Shown piece by piece: positions 25,394 through 33,433 of a DNA stretch of 64,000 bases. Each line of letters begins with the position of its first letter. Position 1 is the stretch's first letter. The notes under the pieces are model-generated. The model saw only the letters and a list, made by a program, of their open reading frames with translations. It had not been told where the DNA came from and did no database searches. The stretch comes from CALOFP01 sp942492635 (GTDB lineage: Bacteria > UBP6 > UBA1177 > CALOFP01). The translations under genes were made by a program, and so were the position numbers. The DNA lies in assembly GCA_942492635.1 (NCBI GenBank), contig CALOFP010000003.1, forward strand, positions 1,364,001-1,428,000, written 5' to 3'.

Positions 25394-25900
25394 TTATTTC
25401 GCCGGTGGTGTGAAAGTTCTTGCACCGAGCTCCTTGTCCATCATGAAAATTCCCTGACCTGAATCCTTAATGAGGTTGAGATGTTTGATGATGCTGTCCA
25501 CATTGGATTCCTCCTCAACCTGCTCATCCACATACCAGTTGAGGAAGGATCTTGTGGCATGATCGTTCTCTTCGATCGCTGCCGTCATCATCTTGTTTAT
25601 GCGGTCGGTTACAATTCTTTCATGTTCAAGGGCAGTCTCGAAGCATGCCTTTACGGACTCCCACTCCACACCTGGTGCAGGAATCTCTTTCCATACGGGT
25701 CTTCCGCCACGCTCGAGGATGTAGTTGTACATCTTTTCTGCGTGGAAAAGCTCCTCCTCGTTCTGGATTTTCATCCAGTTGGCGAAACCGCCGAGGTCGA
25801 TGGAGTCGAGATAGGCTCCCATTGCAAGATAGATGTATCCCGAATATCTTTCGAAGTTCATCTGGTCTACAAGCATCTCTTCAATTCTTTTGTTCAGCAT
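25394..25900 (-). CDS. non-haem ferritin
   Basis: 168 aa; ATG at 25900. The ferritin four-helix bundle has ferroxidase residues in QMNFERYSGYIYLAMG, IQNEEELFHAEKMYNYI and LEHERIVTDRINKM, typical of bacterial FtnA. It stores iron as ferric oxide and withholds it from Fenton chemistry, which fits its place in an oxygen-defence operon. Intergenic distance to the next gene is about 12 bp. Confidence 0.93.
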   Translation of the reverse strand: MLNKRIEEMLVDQMNFERYSGYIYLAMGAYLDSIDLGGFANWMKIQNEEELFHAEKMYNYILERGGRPVWKEIPAPGVEWESVKACFETALEHERIVTDRINKMMTAAIEENDHATRSFLNWYVDEQVEEESNVDSIIKHLNLIKDSGQGIFMMDKELGARTFTPPAK

Positions 25901-25911
25901 TCCTGTTCTCC

Positions 25912-26295
25912 CTACTTTCTGTCGGACCAGTGTCCGTGTACGTTACAATATTCTCTGGCAATAAGTGTATCACTGTATTTCACGTAGAAGAGCGCCTCAG
26001 GTTTGTCTCCCGGTTTGAGGTACTTTCTCTGGATGTAGTCGCCGTTTATCACCTCTATCCACTGGATGTAGTGTTTTTCCTCCATCGGATGGGGGGTGGA
26101 TCCGACTTTCACCCTGATTCCATCTTCGATCTCCTCGATTATGGGAACGTGTTTCTCAACGCTCTTGTCCGCGCTCTGCTCCTCCATCAGTTTCATTTCG
26201 GTACCGCAGCAGTTGAGCGTGCATGAAACTCCGTTCAACGCCTCTACAAGTGATCCGCACTTTTCGCACTTATAAACTTCCATTCTTTTTGTCAT
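25912..26295 (-). CDS. dfx: desulfoferrodoxin (two-iron superoxide reductase)
   Basis: 127 aa. An N-terminal desulforedoxin-like Fe(Cys)4 centre (YKCEKCGSLVEAL ... LNCCGTEM) is followed by the catalytic centre: EKHVPII, HPMEEKHYIQWIEV and CNVHGHWSD provide the four His and one Cys, and Glu in EEKH is the usual glutamate. It reduces superoxide to hydrogen peroxide without making O2, with electrons from rubredoxin. Confidence 0.95.
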   Translation of the reverse strand: MTKRMEVYKCEKCGSLVEALNGVSCTLNCCGTEMKLMEEQSADKSVEKHVPIIEEIEDGIRVKVGSTPHPMEEKHYIQWIEVINGDYIQRKYLKPGDKPEALFYVKYSDTLIAREYCNVHGHWSDRK

Positions 26296-26304
26296 ACGAA
26301 CCTC

Positions 26305-26571
26305 CTAACCACAGCTCTCTACGCTCATATCCTCGAGACGTACGCTGACACATTTGATCTCCTTGAGTCTTCCGAAAAGTTCCTGATGTTTTTCAGATTC
26401 GCCGATAAGCTCCATGAAGAGAAGTCCCTCCTCCGAGCAAACGGTTTCACTGGCCTCATGAAGTCCAAGTCTCGTCTTGATGTAGCAACCGTAATCGGTA
26501 AGTACCTTCTGCACCGCTACCGCGGATTCCCTTCTTTTCCCGATGAGTACAAGCATAATCGTTCTAGCCAT
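26305..26571 (-). CDS. TM1266-like ACT-fold small protein (iron-hydrogenase-system regulator family)
   Basis: 88 aa. It resembles the small ACT-like proteins annotated as 'iron-only hydrogenase system regulator' (TM1266 type): a first strand IMLVLIGKRRESAVAVQKVLTDYG, then KTRLGLHEA, a strand LLFMELIGESEKHQELFGRLKEI and a last strand VSVRLEDM. Family assignment is by pattern and spacing, without strong signature residues. It sits in the middle of the oxygen-defence operon, so it may sense a small ligand and tune the operon, but no DNA-binding domain is present. Confidence 0.6.
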   Translation of the reverse strand: MARTIMLVLIGKRRESAVAVQKVLTDYGCYIKTRLGLHEASETVCSEEGLLFMELIGESEKHQELFGRLKEIKCVSVRLEDMSVESCG

Positions 26572-26601
26572 GGTCGCCTCCCAAAAAGTTAGTAATTTAT
26601 A

Positions 26602-27174
26602 TCACCAATTTCCTCCGAGCACCTCAAACCACGCCTGGGGATGATCGCACGCAGGGCAGTTTTTAGGAGCATCGGTTCCCTCATGTATAAAACCGCAGTT
26701 AAGACAGCGCCATACCGTCTTCTCCTGTCTTTTGAAAGTCTCTTCATTCTCAAGTTCGTTGAGAAGTTCTAGGTAGCGTTCCTCGTGATGCTTTTCGGCA
26801 ATTGAGATATTCCTCCAGAGGGCGGCTACTTCTGCGAATCCCTCCTCTTCCGCAATTTTTGCGAATTCAGGATAGAGTTTCGTGTGTTCCTCGTGCTCTC
26901 CCGTAGCCGCAGCTCTGAGGTTTTCCGCAGTTGTTCCTATCTTTCCGGCCGGAAACGTTGCTGTTATTTCAAGATCTCCGCCTTCGAGCTTTTTAAAGAA
27001 CTGTTTTGCATGAACCTTTTCCTGGTCGGCTGTCTCTTCGAAGATGAGACGAATTTTTTCGTATCCTTCCTTTTTCGCCTGTTTTGCGAAGATTGCGTAC
27101 CTGTTTCTTGCCTGTGACTCTCCGGCAAAAGATTTGAGAAGATTCTTTTCCGTTTTCGTACCCTTGATGGACAT
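26602..27174 (-). CDS. rubrerythrin
   Basis: 190 aa; ATG at 27174 with a purine-rich AAGGAGG site upstream. The N-terminal diiron ferritin-like domain (FAGESQARNRYAIFA, FEETADQEKVHAKQFF, GEHEEHTKLYPEF, ISIAEKHHEERY) is followed by a rubredoxin-like tail (WRCLNCGFIHEGTDAPKNCPACDHP). It acts as an NADH-linked peroxidase via rubredoxin, removing the peroxide made by superoxide reductase. Confidence 0.95.
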   Translation of the reverse strand: MSIKGTKTEKNLLKSFAGESQARNRYAIFAKQAKKEGYEKIRLIFEETADQEKVHAKQFFKKLEGGDLEITATFPAGKIGTTAENLRAAATGEHEEHTKLYPEFAKIAEEEGFAEVAALWRNISIAEKHHEERYLELLNELENEETFKRQEKTVWRCLNCGFIHEGTDAPKNCPACDHPQAWFEVLGGNW

Positions 27175-27206
27175 CTCTTATTCCTCCTTTCTATCCAAAA
27201 GTTGAA

Positions 27207-27689
27207 CTACTCTCTTACGAGGCTGCAGGCCGAACCTCCGGCTGAATTGAGAACATCGAGAACGTGATTTTTTACCTTAACCTTGTTCCAGATGTTTTCG
27301 ATTTTTCCCTCTTCGCCTATAAGCAGTGTGGATCTCACTATACCCATAAATTCGCGGCCCATCATTTTCTTAGGCTTCCACGCTCCGTAGGCCTCTATCA
27401 CCTTGTGGTCCGGATCACTCAGAAGGAGAACTTTCAAGCCGTGCTTCTCAACAAATTTCTGATGCGATAGCTGTGAATCCTTGCTGATTCCAATGACCAC
27501 TGCGTTTACATCGTTGAAGGATTCCGATTCTGCAGTAAACTCTTTTGCTTCTTTCGTACATCCGGGAGTATTGTCTTTCGGATAGAAATACAGAACAACT
27601 TTTTTACCTCTGAAAGAGGATAAGGTCACTTCTCTACCTTCCGTATCCAGAAGAGTGAAATCCGGTGCCATATCTCCAACATTCAACAT
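27207..27689 (-). CDS. peroxiredoxin, Bcp/PrxQ type
   Basis: 160 aa. A thioredoxin-fold peroxidase with the peroxidatic site YFYPKDNTPGCTKEAKEF. The resolving Cys found five residues later in many Bcp proteins is absent (Lys-Glu-Ala-Lys-Glu), so it is probably a 1-Cys type or uses the Cys near the C-terminus (GGSACSLV). It reduces hydroperoxides with a thiol donor. It is the second gene of the operon. Confidence 0.92.
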   Translation of the reverse strand: MLNVGDMAPDFTLLDTEGREVTLSSFRGKKVVLYFYPKDNTPGCTKEAKEFTAESESFNDVNAVVIGISKDSQLSHQKFVEKHGLKVLLLSDPDHKVIEAYGAWKPKKMMGREFMGIVRSTLLIGEEGKIENIWNKVKVKNHVLDVLNSAGGSACSLVRE

Positions 27690-27698
27690 ATCTTTCTC

Positions 27699-28901
27699 CT
27701 ATGTAAGCAGTTTATAGGCTTCCCCAATTCCGCTTCCGCCGTTTATGGCCTTAAGCATCGCCATCGACTTCTTAATATCGCCGATTAGTATTCCGCCCAC
27801 AAGTTTTTCGTTCCTGAAAAACAGCTTTTTGTAAATTCCTTCATCTTTTACTTCGGCTTTCATTGTAATCAATCCGTCGTGACTACTCTCCGAGGAAATA
27901 TCACCTGTGGAATAGACCTTCGTATCGAATGCGTTGAGCATCGCAGGATAATCATCGGACTGGAAAACAGCATCCTCTCCTATAGCGTTTAGACCTGCTA
28001 CCCTCCCCTGCTTCATGGCCGGCATCCAGAGCGCCGGAGTGCGGTTGAATTCGGCAGCATCGCCACATGCGTAGACTCCGGGATGACTTGTCTCCATACG
28101 TTCGTTAACGATGATTCCCCTGTTTGTCTCAAGCCTGCAACCCTCGGCAAGCGATATATCTGGCCGAACACCGATGGAAAAAATTACAAGATCGGCTTCA
28201 ATCTCCTCTCCGGATTTAAGTTTCACCGAATTCACCCTGCCATCACCCGAAAAACTTTCGGCGACATCTGAGAGACGAAGTTTCACTCCGGCCTCTTCGA
28301 TCGCCTTTTCAAGGTAGCAGGATCCCTCTCCGTCAAGCTGAAGGGGAAGTATTCTCCCTGACATTTCAAGAATTTCGACATCCAAGCCCCGTTTTGAAAG
28401 CGTATGGGCAGCCTCAAGACCGAGAAGACCTCCGCCGATAACGACCGCCTTTTTCTTTCCCTCAAGAGCTTCGAATACCGCCTTCGCATCGTCGAAAGTT
28501 CTGACAGCGAACACATTTTCATATGAGAGGGCTCCCTTCATGGGGACAAAAGGAGTTGCCCCGGTTGCAAGAATAAGTCTGTCCCAGCTGAGGTCTGCTC
28601 CCTTGTCGGTTTTGAGACTTTTGTCGAAGAGATTGATCTCCGTGACTCTCTCTCCAAGTCTGAGCTCAACGTTGTTTTCATCGTACCACTCACTCTTGTT
28701 GAGATAAAAACTGCCCTTTTTTTCGACTTCCAAATCGCCCATGTACTCCGTAAGAAAAGGCCTGTAGTAGGGGTTGTGGGTTTCACTTGAAATTATTGTG
28801 ACGGTGCATTCATCGTTGAGCTTCCTGATCTCCCGGGCCGCTGAAATACCAGCCGCCGATGCTCCGACTACTACTACGTGACCTTTGAAAAGTTCTGCCA
28901 T
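27699..28901 (-). CDS. FAD-dependent NAD(P)H:rubredoxin oxidoreductase
   Basis: 400 aa; ATG at 28901 after TAAGGAGG. It has two Rossmann motifs, VVVGASAAGISAAREI (FAD) and KAVVIGGGLLGLEAAHTL (NAD(P)H), plus GVYACGDAAEF (FAD-binding GD). Size and motifs match NADH:rubredoxin reductases and NorW-like enzymes. As the first gene of the operon that ends in rubredoxin, it most likely feeds electrons into rubredoxin for the downstream oxygen- and peroxide-reducing enzymes. Confidence 0.9.
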   Translation of the reverse strand: MAELFKGHVVVVGASAAGISAAREIRKLNDECTVTIISSETHNPYYRPFLTEYMGDLEVEKKGSFYLNKSEWYDENNVELRLGERVTEINLFDKSLKTDKGADLSWDRLILATGATPFVPMKGALSYENVFAVRTFDDAKAVFEALEGKKKAVVIGGGLLGLEAAHTLSKRGLDVEILEMSGRILPLQLDGEGSCYLEKAIEEAGVKLRLSDVAESFSGDGRVNSVKLKSGEEIEADLVIFSIGVRPDISLAEGCRLETNRGIIVNERMETSHPGVYACGDAAEFNRTPALWMPAMKQGRVAGLNAIGEDAVFQSDDYPAMLNAFDTKVYSTGDISSESSHDGLITMKAEVKDEGIYKKLFFRNEKLVGGILIGDIKKSMAMLKAINGGSGIGEAYKLLT

Positions 28902-28915
28902 CGAGAGCCTCCTTA

Positions 28916-28938
28916 GCGATAACGATTCTTATTATCGC
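28916..28938 (-). promoter_or_regulatory. Fur/PerR-like operator at the start of the oxygen-defence operon
   Basis: The minus strand at 28936-28918 reads GATAATAAGAATCGTTATC, 16 of 19 identical to the classical Fur box GATAATGATAATCATTATC. The palindrome extends by GC on each side (GCGATAA...TTATCGC). It begins at about +1 of the promoter described next and lies directly before the ribosome binding site, an ideal place for a repressor. Confidence 0.65.
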
Positions 28939-28942
28939 AATC

Positions 28943-28971
28943 AAAATAACTTAACCTACAATTTTTGTCAA
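28943..28971 (-). promoter_or_regulatory. sigma70-type promoter of the oxygen-defence operon
   Basis: On the minus strand: TTGACA (28971-28966), 17-bp spacer, TATTTT (28948-28943). The transcript would start near 28936, at the edge of the Fur-like operator, leaving a leader of about 35 nt. Confidence 0.65.
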
Positions 28972-29150
28972 ATATTTTTCAATTTTTTTATCCAGAGATT
29001 TCTCAATGATAACACATTGATTGATTATTGAAAGTATTTATTCCCTCAATTCATCTCAGATGAGCAATTAGATTAAAAGAAATTAGACAGATGTAAAAAG
29101 TCGGTAGTTCCAGAAAGTACCATTAATTCAGGCAGATCTAGAAACTCTTA

Positions 29151-30380
29151 CTAGGGAAGCGGATTGACCATGACTATAAAGAGCTGTTCTGCTGTAAAGT
29201 AACCTACCGTGATATTCTCTCCGATAATCCGTCTCCTGTCCCGGAGAGCGAACTGTATTGTATTTGTAAGAGCTCCCCAGCCTGTTCCCAGCTGGAATTG
29301 GGACATCACATCTGCGGGAATTGTAAATTGACCGTCGTTTATCACACTACACTTCACCTGCCCGTTCCCTCCGGAAAGAACTATTTCAACTGTCATATCG
29401 GGATTTGTATCGTTCCAGGAAAAAGCCGCTTCAGCACCCTGCTTCATATCTATTGACGGCATATTAAAACCGTTGGGTTTAGCTTCCGGAGAGGTCAGTA
29501 GAAAATTGGGAGGAAAGTGGGCCTTCGAAGAGAACGCTCCTATCAGTTCGGTTCCGGATGCGGATCCCTTGAGCTCGTAATTTTTATCGTAAGCCAGAAT
29601 AACGGGATCTATCGACCCATCGCCCTGTCCGTCAATCTTGTATGCGCCGTTTCCCGAATAGAGATAGTTTTTTGAACCGTCGGCGAATCCTGATATTTCT
29701 ACAACTCCCGCGTCAAAAGGTGCAACTTTCGTGACGCACTTCCCGCTATCCTCCTCGACATTTCCCTCGTCATCCTTTTCAAAAACACACGTCTGCTCGG
29801 AAGCGCAGTCTTCATCTTTTTTGCATTCCGGTCCTGTATCTTGGGTTGCATAAAAAGCACAGGTGTCTGCAGGCAGATCAGCACTGCCGTATGGCTTGAA
29901 ATCCTCTCTCGCAGCAGGTTTGATGACACCGAAAGACATGAACGATTCCGTTCCCATGGCGTTCATCTTTACAATCTGGAAACTTACGTTGTAACCGGGG
30001 TTGTCGGGATCAAACTCTCCAACGGGGGCATCATCCGGTTTTTCATAGGGATCTCCGCTTCCGGTATCTCCGGATTGGCCACCATCGGAATCATCTGTCC
30101 CGCTATCGGTACCGCTATCTTCTCCAGTTACACTCCCGGTATCGTCACCTGTATCCGTGCCGGAATTATTGCCGGCATCGTCGTTTTTATCATCTTGCCC
30201 AACGTTGCCGGAAGTGTCATCACCGGTGTTTCCGGCAGATCCAGTATCATCATCCGATTTAGAATCCGCAGCCTGATCACTGCCTCCCGTAACGTTTCCC
30301 GTATCCTTCTCAACCTCATCGGTAACACAGGAACTCAAGGCAAAAAGAAAAAGTGCAAAAAAGAGGTACTTTGATCCCAT
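29151..30380 (-). CDS. surface lipoprotein with Asp/Thr/Gly/Ser spacer
   Basis: 409 aa; ATG at 30380 after AAAGGAG. Lipobox LSSCVTD (Cys18). Residues ~20-125 are a low-complexity, strongly acidic spacer made of DTG/DSG/DDTGS units. The C-terminal ~280 residues form an unrecognised beta-rich domain with a Cys pair region (CAFYATQDTGPECKKDEDCASEQTCVFEKD) that resembles the Cys-x-x-Asp-Cys segments of the other lipoproteins here. Its N-terminal organisation is the same as the lipoproteins at 3.1, 8.5 and 11.1 kb. The function is unknown. Confidence 0.78.
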   Translation of the reverse strand: MGSKYLFFALFLFALSSCVTDEVEKDTGNVTGGSDQAADSKSDDDTGSAGNTGDDTSGNVGQDDKNDDAGNNSGTDTGDDTGSVTGEDSGTDSGTDDSDGGQSGDTGSGDPYEKPDDAPVGEFDPDNPGYNVSFQIVKMNAMGTESFMSFGVIKPAAREDFKPYGSADLPADTCAFYATQDTGPECKKDEDCASEQTCVFEKDDEGNVEEDSGKCVTKVAPFDAGVVEISGFADGSKNYLYSGNGAYKIDGQGDGSIDPVILAYDKNYELKGSASGTELIGAFSSKAHFPPNFLLTSPEAKPNGFNMPSIDMKQGAEAAFSWNDTNPDMTVEIVLSGGNGQVKCSVINDGQFTIPADVMSQFQLGTGWGALTNTIQFALRDRRRIIGENITVGYFTAEQLFIVMVNPLP

Positions 30381-30828
30381 TCATATCTCCTTTAAAAATA
30401 AATTTATATTCTTCGCAACGTTAAGTAATATAGATTATAGCATCCCGAAATTCTTTTTCCAATTTTAAATTACAGCTTTCTTAAACAAAAGGAGAATTCA
30501 GCAACTTATTACCCGCTGTATTTACAAATTATTTTCATTCTTTGTTGAAAAAAGTGTTTCAATAAGATCAGGAACCGTCAAAAGTTATCTTCAGGAATGG
30601 AAGACGGAGCAACTCTGCAGTTAATTACCGATCATACCGATATTGTAACGAATTCGGCATGCTATACCTGGCAGTCAGTTTTCCGAACAGCATGAACATT
30701 ATCTACTTCGAAAGGCAGCCACAGCGACCCGATCGGAAATCATTTCAAATTGAGAACATGGACCGGCACTTGCTTTTTTGAGTTTTTTCAGTAAAAATAG
30801 ACCGTTAACAGTTCTGAGGTTTTAGAGA
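30381..30828. other. intergenic region between divergent lipoprotein and der genes
   Basis: 448 bp. The leftward promoter is at 30434-30462. A weak rightward candidate (TTGCTT, ~16 bp, TAAAAA at about 30770-30797) precedes der. No gene, RNA or repeat was recognised in the middle. Confidence 0.55.
30434..30462 (-). promoter_or_regulatory. promoter of the 29-30 kb lipoprotein gene
   Basis: On the minus strand: TTGGAA (30462-30457), 17-bp spacer, perfect TATAAT (30439-30434); the ATG follows about 54 bp downstream. Confidence 0.6.
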
Positions 30829-32214
30829 ATGAACAACGAAATCATAAACAATATCAAGCCACTTATCGCGATAATCGGTCGTCCCAACGTGGGTAAGTCC
30901 ACCTTCTTCAACCAGATTCTGGGTAAAAACGCAGCCATTATCGACGATATGCCTGGAGTTACACGTGACCTTCACTACGAAGATATCACATATATCGACA
31001 AACCCTTCACGCTCATAGACACGGGCGGATTCCACATCGACGAGGAGGGAGACGTCATCACAATGGGAATCAAGGATCAGATCCAGACAATTCTCGGCTC
31101 CGTAGACGGAGTAATCCTTCTTGTGGATACAAAACTGGGTCTTCACCCTTCCGATGCAGAAATTTTCAGGCTGATCCAGAGAATGGGAATTCGCCATTGG
31201 ATCGTCGGTTCGAAGGTGGACGACGCCAGCAAGGAGATCTGGACAAGCGAATTCTACGAAATGGGTATCGATGAAATATTCCCCGTTTCAGGTAAAACAG
31301 GTTACGGCGTATACGACTTTCTCGACACCCTGACAGCCGATTTCTGGACCCAGAAGGAAATCGACGAGAAACTCCCTCCAGAAGAGGAGGAGATCAAGAT
31401 CGCGGTTATCGGAAGACCCAACGTGGGAAAATCCACACTGGTCAACCGTCTCATCGGCGAGGAAAAAATGCTCGTATCTCCCGTGGCAGGGACTACCATG
31501 GATCCGATCGACACGGTTTTTCACTACAAAGAACAGAAATTCAGGGTTATCGATACGGCGGGAATCAGGAAGAAGAAAAAAATCGATATGCTGATGGAAA
31601 AGGCAGCCGTCGTGAGAGCGTTCAGATCTGTCGACAGGGCAGATATAGTACTCTTTTTGATGGACGCCAACGAACTGGCAACAGAGCAGGATCTTCGTAT
31701 CCTCGGCCTGGCCCACGACAAGCACAAGGGTATTGTCATCATCGTCAACAAGTGGGATACCATAGAGAAGGATCCCAAAACTTTCGACAACATGGTTCTC
31801 GATCTCAGATACCAGATAAAGTTCGCACCCTACGCTCCCATCATCTCCATCTCAGCCATCGAGGGACAGAGAATCCCGAAGCTTCTCGACAAGGTGATAG
31901 AGATCCACAAAAATTACAACAAGAGGGTGAGTAATCAGGATATCCGCGACTGGCTTGAGGAAAGCCTCAGGAAAAATCCGCCGCCGCTGACGAAAAAGAA
32001 GCATATCCCCATATACTTCCGTTCGGCATCGATGGAGGATGTCGCTCCTCCGACCCTTGTTTTCCGTGTCAACAAGCCCAAAGAGATCCACTTCTCCTAT
32101 CAGAGATACCTTGCTAATCGTTTCTACAAAAGATTCGGTTACGAGGGAATTCCGATACGCTTTGTCTTTGCCTCAACAAAGGCAGGTGAGGAGCAGGTTA
32201 ATACAGAAAGATGA
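30829..32214 (+). CDS. der: ribosome-assembly GTPase Der (EngA)
   Basis: 461 aa with the double-GTPase architecture unique to Der. First G domain: IIGRPNVGKSTFF, DTGG, and a SKVD guanine motif (usually NKxD). Second G domain: VIGRPNVGKSTLVNRL, AGTTMDPIDT, DTAG, VNKWD. The C-terminal KH-like domain contains VFRVNKPKEIHFSYQRYL. It matures the large ribosomal subunit. Its last codons overlap yihY by 4 bp, so the two are coupled. Confidence 0.96.
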   Translation: MNNEIINNIKPLIAIIGRPNVGKSTFFNQILGKNAAIIDDMPGVTRDLHYEDITYIDKPFTLIDTGGFHIDEEGDVITMGIKDQIQTILGSVDGVILLVDTKLGLHPSDAEIFRLIQRMGIRHWIVGSKVDDASKEIWTSEFYEMGIDEIFPVSGKTGYGVYDFLDTLTADFWTQKEIDEKLPPEEEEIKIAVIGRPNVGKSTLVNRLIGEEKMLVSPVAGTTMDPIDTVFHYKEQKFRVIDTAGIRKKKKIDMLMEKAAVVRAFRSVDRADIVLFLMDANELATEQDLRILGLAHDKHKGIVIIVNKWDTIEKDPKTFDNMVLDLRYQIKFAPYAPIISISAIEGQRIPKLLDKVIEIHKNYNKRVSNQDIRDWLEESLRKNPPPLTKKKHIPIYFRSASMEDVAPPTLVFRVNKPKEIHFSYQRYLANRFYKRFGYEGIPIRFVFASTKAGEEQVNTER

Positions 32215-33158
32215 TTCCAAGGAAGATAATCCCTCCCACTCTTCTTAAAATCTTCAACTCAAAGCTGATCAGGATGCCCTACAAAATCGCAAAAGGGTTC
32301 TACGACGACGACTGTTTCACTCTTGCCGCATCCATCTCATTCCACTTTCTCCTCTCATTCATTCCATTCCTGATTCTTCTGGGTGCGCTGATGGGATACG
32401 TCGTCGACTACGTTCAGAGAGTCTACAGTGTTTCCGTGGAGGAGATGACCACAGCAACGATTGGTTACATCCGGCTTGTTATTCCCTACCTGACCGATTC
32501 CCACCTTGAGAGGTTCTTCTCCATCTCAAGTTACAAGGCGGGACTGGGAACCGTAGGTATCGTCTCGCTCTTCATCTCCGCTACCCTTCTGTTCTCATCC
32601 CTCCACTACACCTTTCACAGGATCTTCGGAGGGAAACAGATAAACTTCCTGATATCCAGAGCTCTGGGAATGCTCTTCATCATCCTCATCTCCATGCTGC
32701 TTTTTTTCATCCACTACCTGTTCACCCTCATTCTCTCGATCTTCAACATTCTCAGCAAAACCCTTCCCCACCTGGATATAGTGCTCTCGTTCGCTCGTGA
32801 AAACGGATTCATAACATCTTTTCTAATCACCTTCCTCTTCTCGATTCTCTTTTTTCATCTGCTGCTCTTCTTTTTCACAAGGGAGGTGAAGACAGCACCG
32901 ATGTCTATAGTGACCGGAGCCGCCCTGTTCTCTTTTCTCTGGAGTTCAGCGAAATACATCTTCAGCTTCTACATATCCGAGCTGTCCTCCATGAACCTGA
33001 TATACGGTTCAATGACATGGGGCATCACGATAATCCTTTGGATCTACTACAGCAGCATTATCCTGCTTCTTTCGCTGGAATTTATCAAAACGTTAAACAG
33101 TGATGAAGTGACTACCATAAAAATGATTCCGGATAAAACGTCTGCTCCGAAAAGTTAG
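32211..33158 (+). CDS. YihY/BrkB-family inner-membrane protein
   Basis: 315 aa, ATGA overlap with der. About six transmembrane helices; the first region has the family pattern DDDCFTLAASISFHFLLSFIPFLILLG, and later SMTWGITIILWIYYSSIILLL. The family is widespread; its transport or structural function is not settled. Earlier names such as 'ribonuclease BN' are wrong for this family. Confidence 0.88.
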   Translation: MIPRKIIPPTLLKIFNSKLIRMPYKIAKGFYDDDCFTLAASISFHFLLSFIPFLILLGALMGYVVDYVQRVYSVSVEEMTTATIGYIRLVIPYLTDSHLERFFSISSYKAGLGTVGIVSLFISATLLFSSLHYTFHRIFGGKQINFLISRALGMLFIILISMLLFFIHYLFTLILSIFNILSKTLPHLDIVLSFARENGFITSFLITFLFSILFFHLLLFFFTREVKTAPMSIVTGAALFSFLWSSAKYIFSFYISELSSMNLIYGSMTWGITIILWIYYSSIILLLSLEFIKTLNSDEVTTIKMIPDKTSAPKS

Positions 33159-33200
33159 TCATTCACTTAAATAGCTGACGTCCCGATAGATCTTCTCTAA

Positions 33201-33229
33201 TTGACTCAAAACAATAAAAAAAATATAAT
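33201..33229 (+). promoter_or_regulatory. promoter of the 58-aa protein/HDOD operon
   Basis: TTGACT (33201-33206), 17-bp A-rich spacer, perfect TATAAT (33224-33229); the ATG is at 33257, leaving a short leader with GGGAG. Confidence 0.75.
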
Positions 33230-33256
33230 CGACTTTTAACAAGCAGGGAGAAAATC

Positions 33257-33433
33257 ATGTTTATCAGCTTTTCAGGAGACCATCTGCAGAATATCGAAGA
33301 CCTTCTCGACGAACTGAGGGATCTGGAAATCAAGGTTCCGAAACAGGTGCTGGAAGAGCTTGAAAATCTTGACGAAAAACTTGTATGGGCAAAGAAAAAA
33401 CTGAAGGATCTGAAGACAGAAGGAAATCCATGA
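33257..33433 (+). CDS. 58-aa helical protein coupled to HDOD gene
   Basis: ATG at 33257 with GGGAG 7 nt upstream; ends at a TGA that overlaps the next ATG (ATGA). The sequence is MFISFSGDHLQNIEDLLDEL at the start, then a charged Leu/Glu/Lys-rich stretch predicted to be one or two long helices, likely a coiled coil. It has its own well-formed promoter. No family is recognised. Translational coupling to the HDOD protein suggests a partner or antagonist role; this is inference. Confidence 0.7.
   Translation: MFISFSGDHLQNIEDLLDELRDLEIKVPKQVLEELENLDEKLVWAKKKLKDLKTEGNP

Noticed and set aside
25552..26226. 224-aa rightward frame
   Set aside because: Antisense of ferritin and desulfoferrodoxin, both unmistakable.
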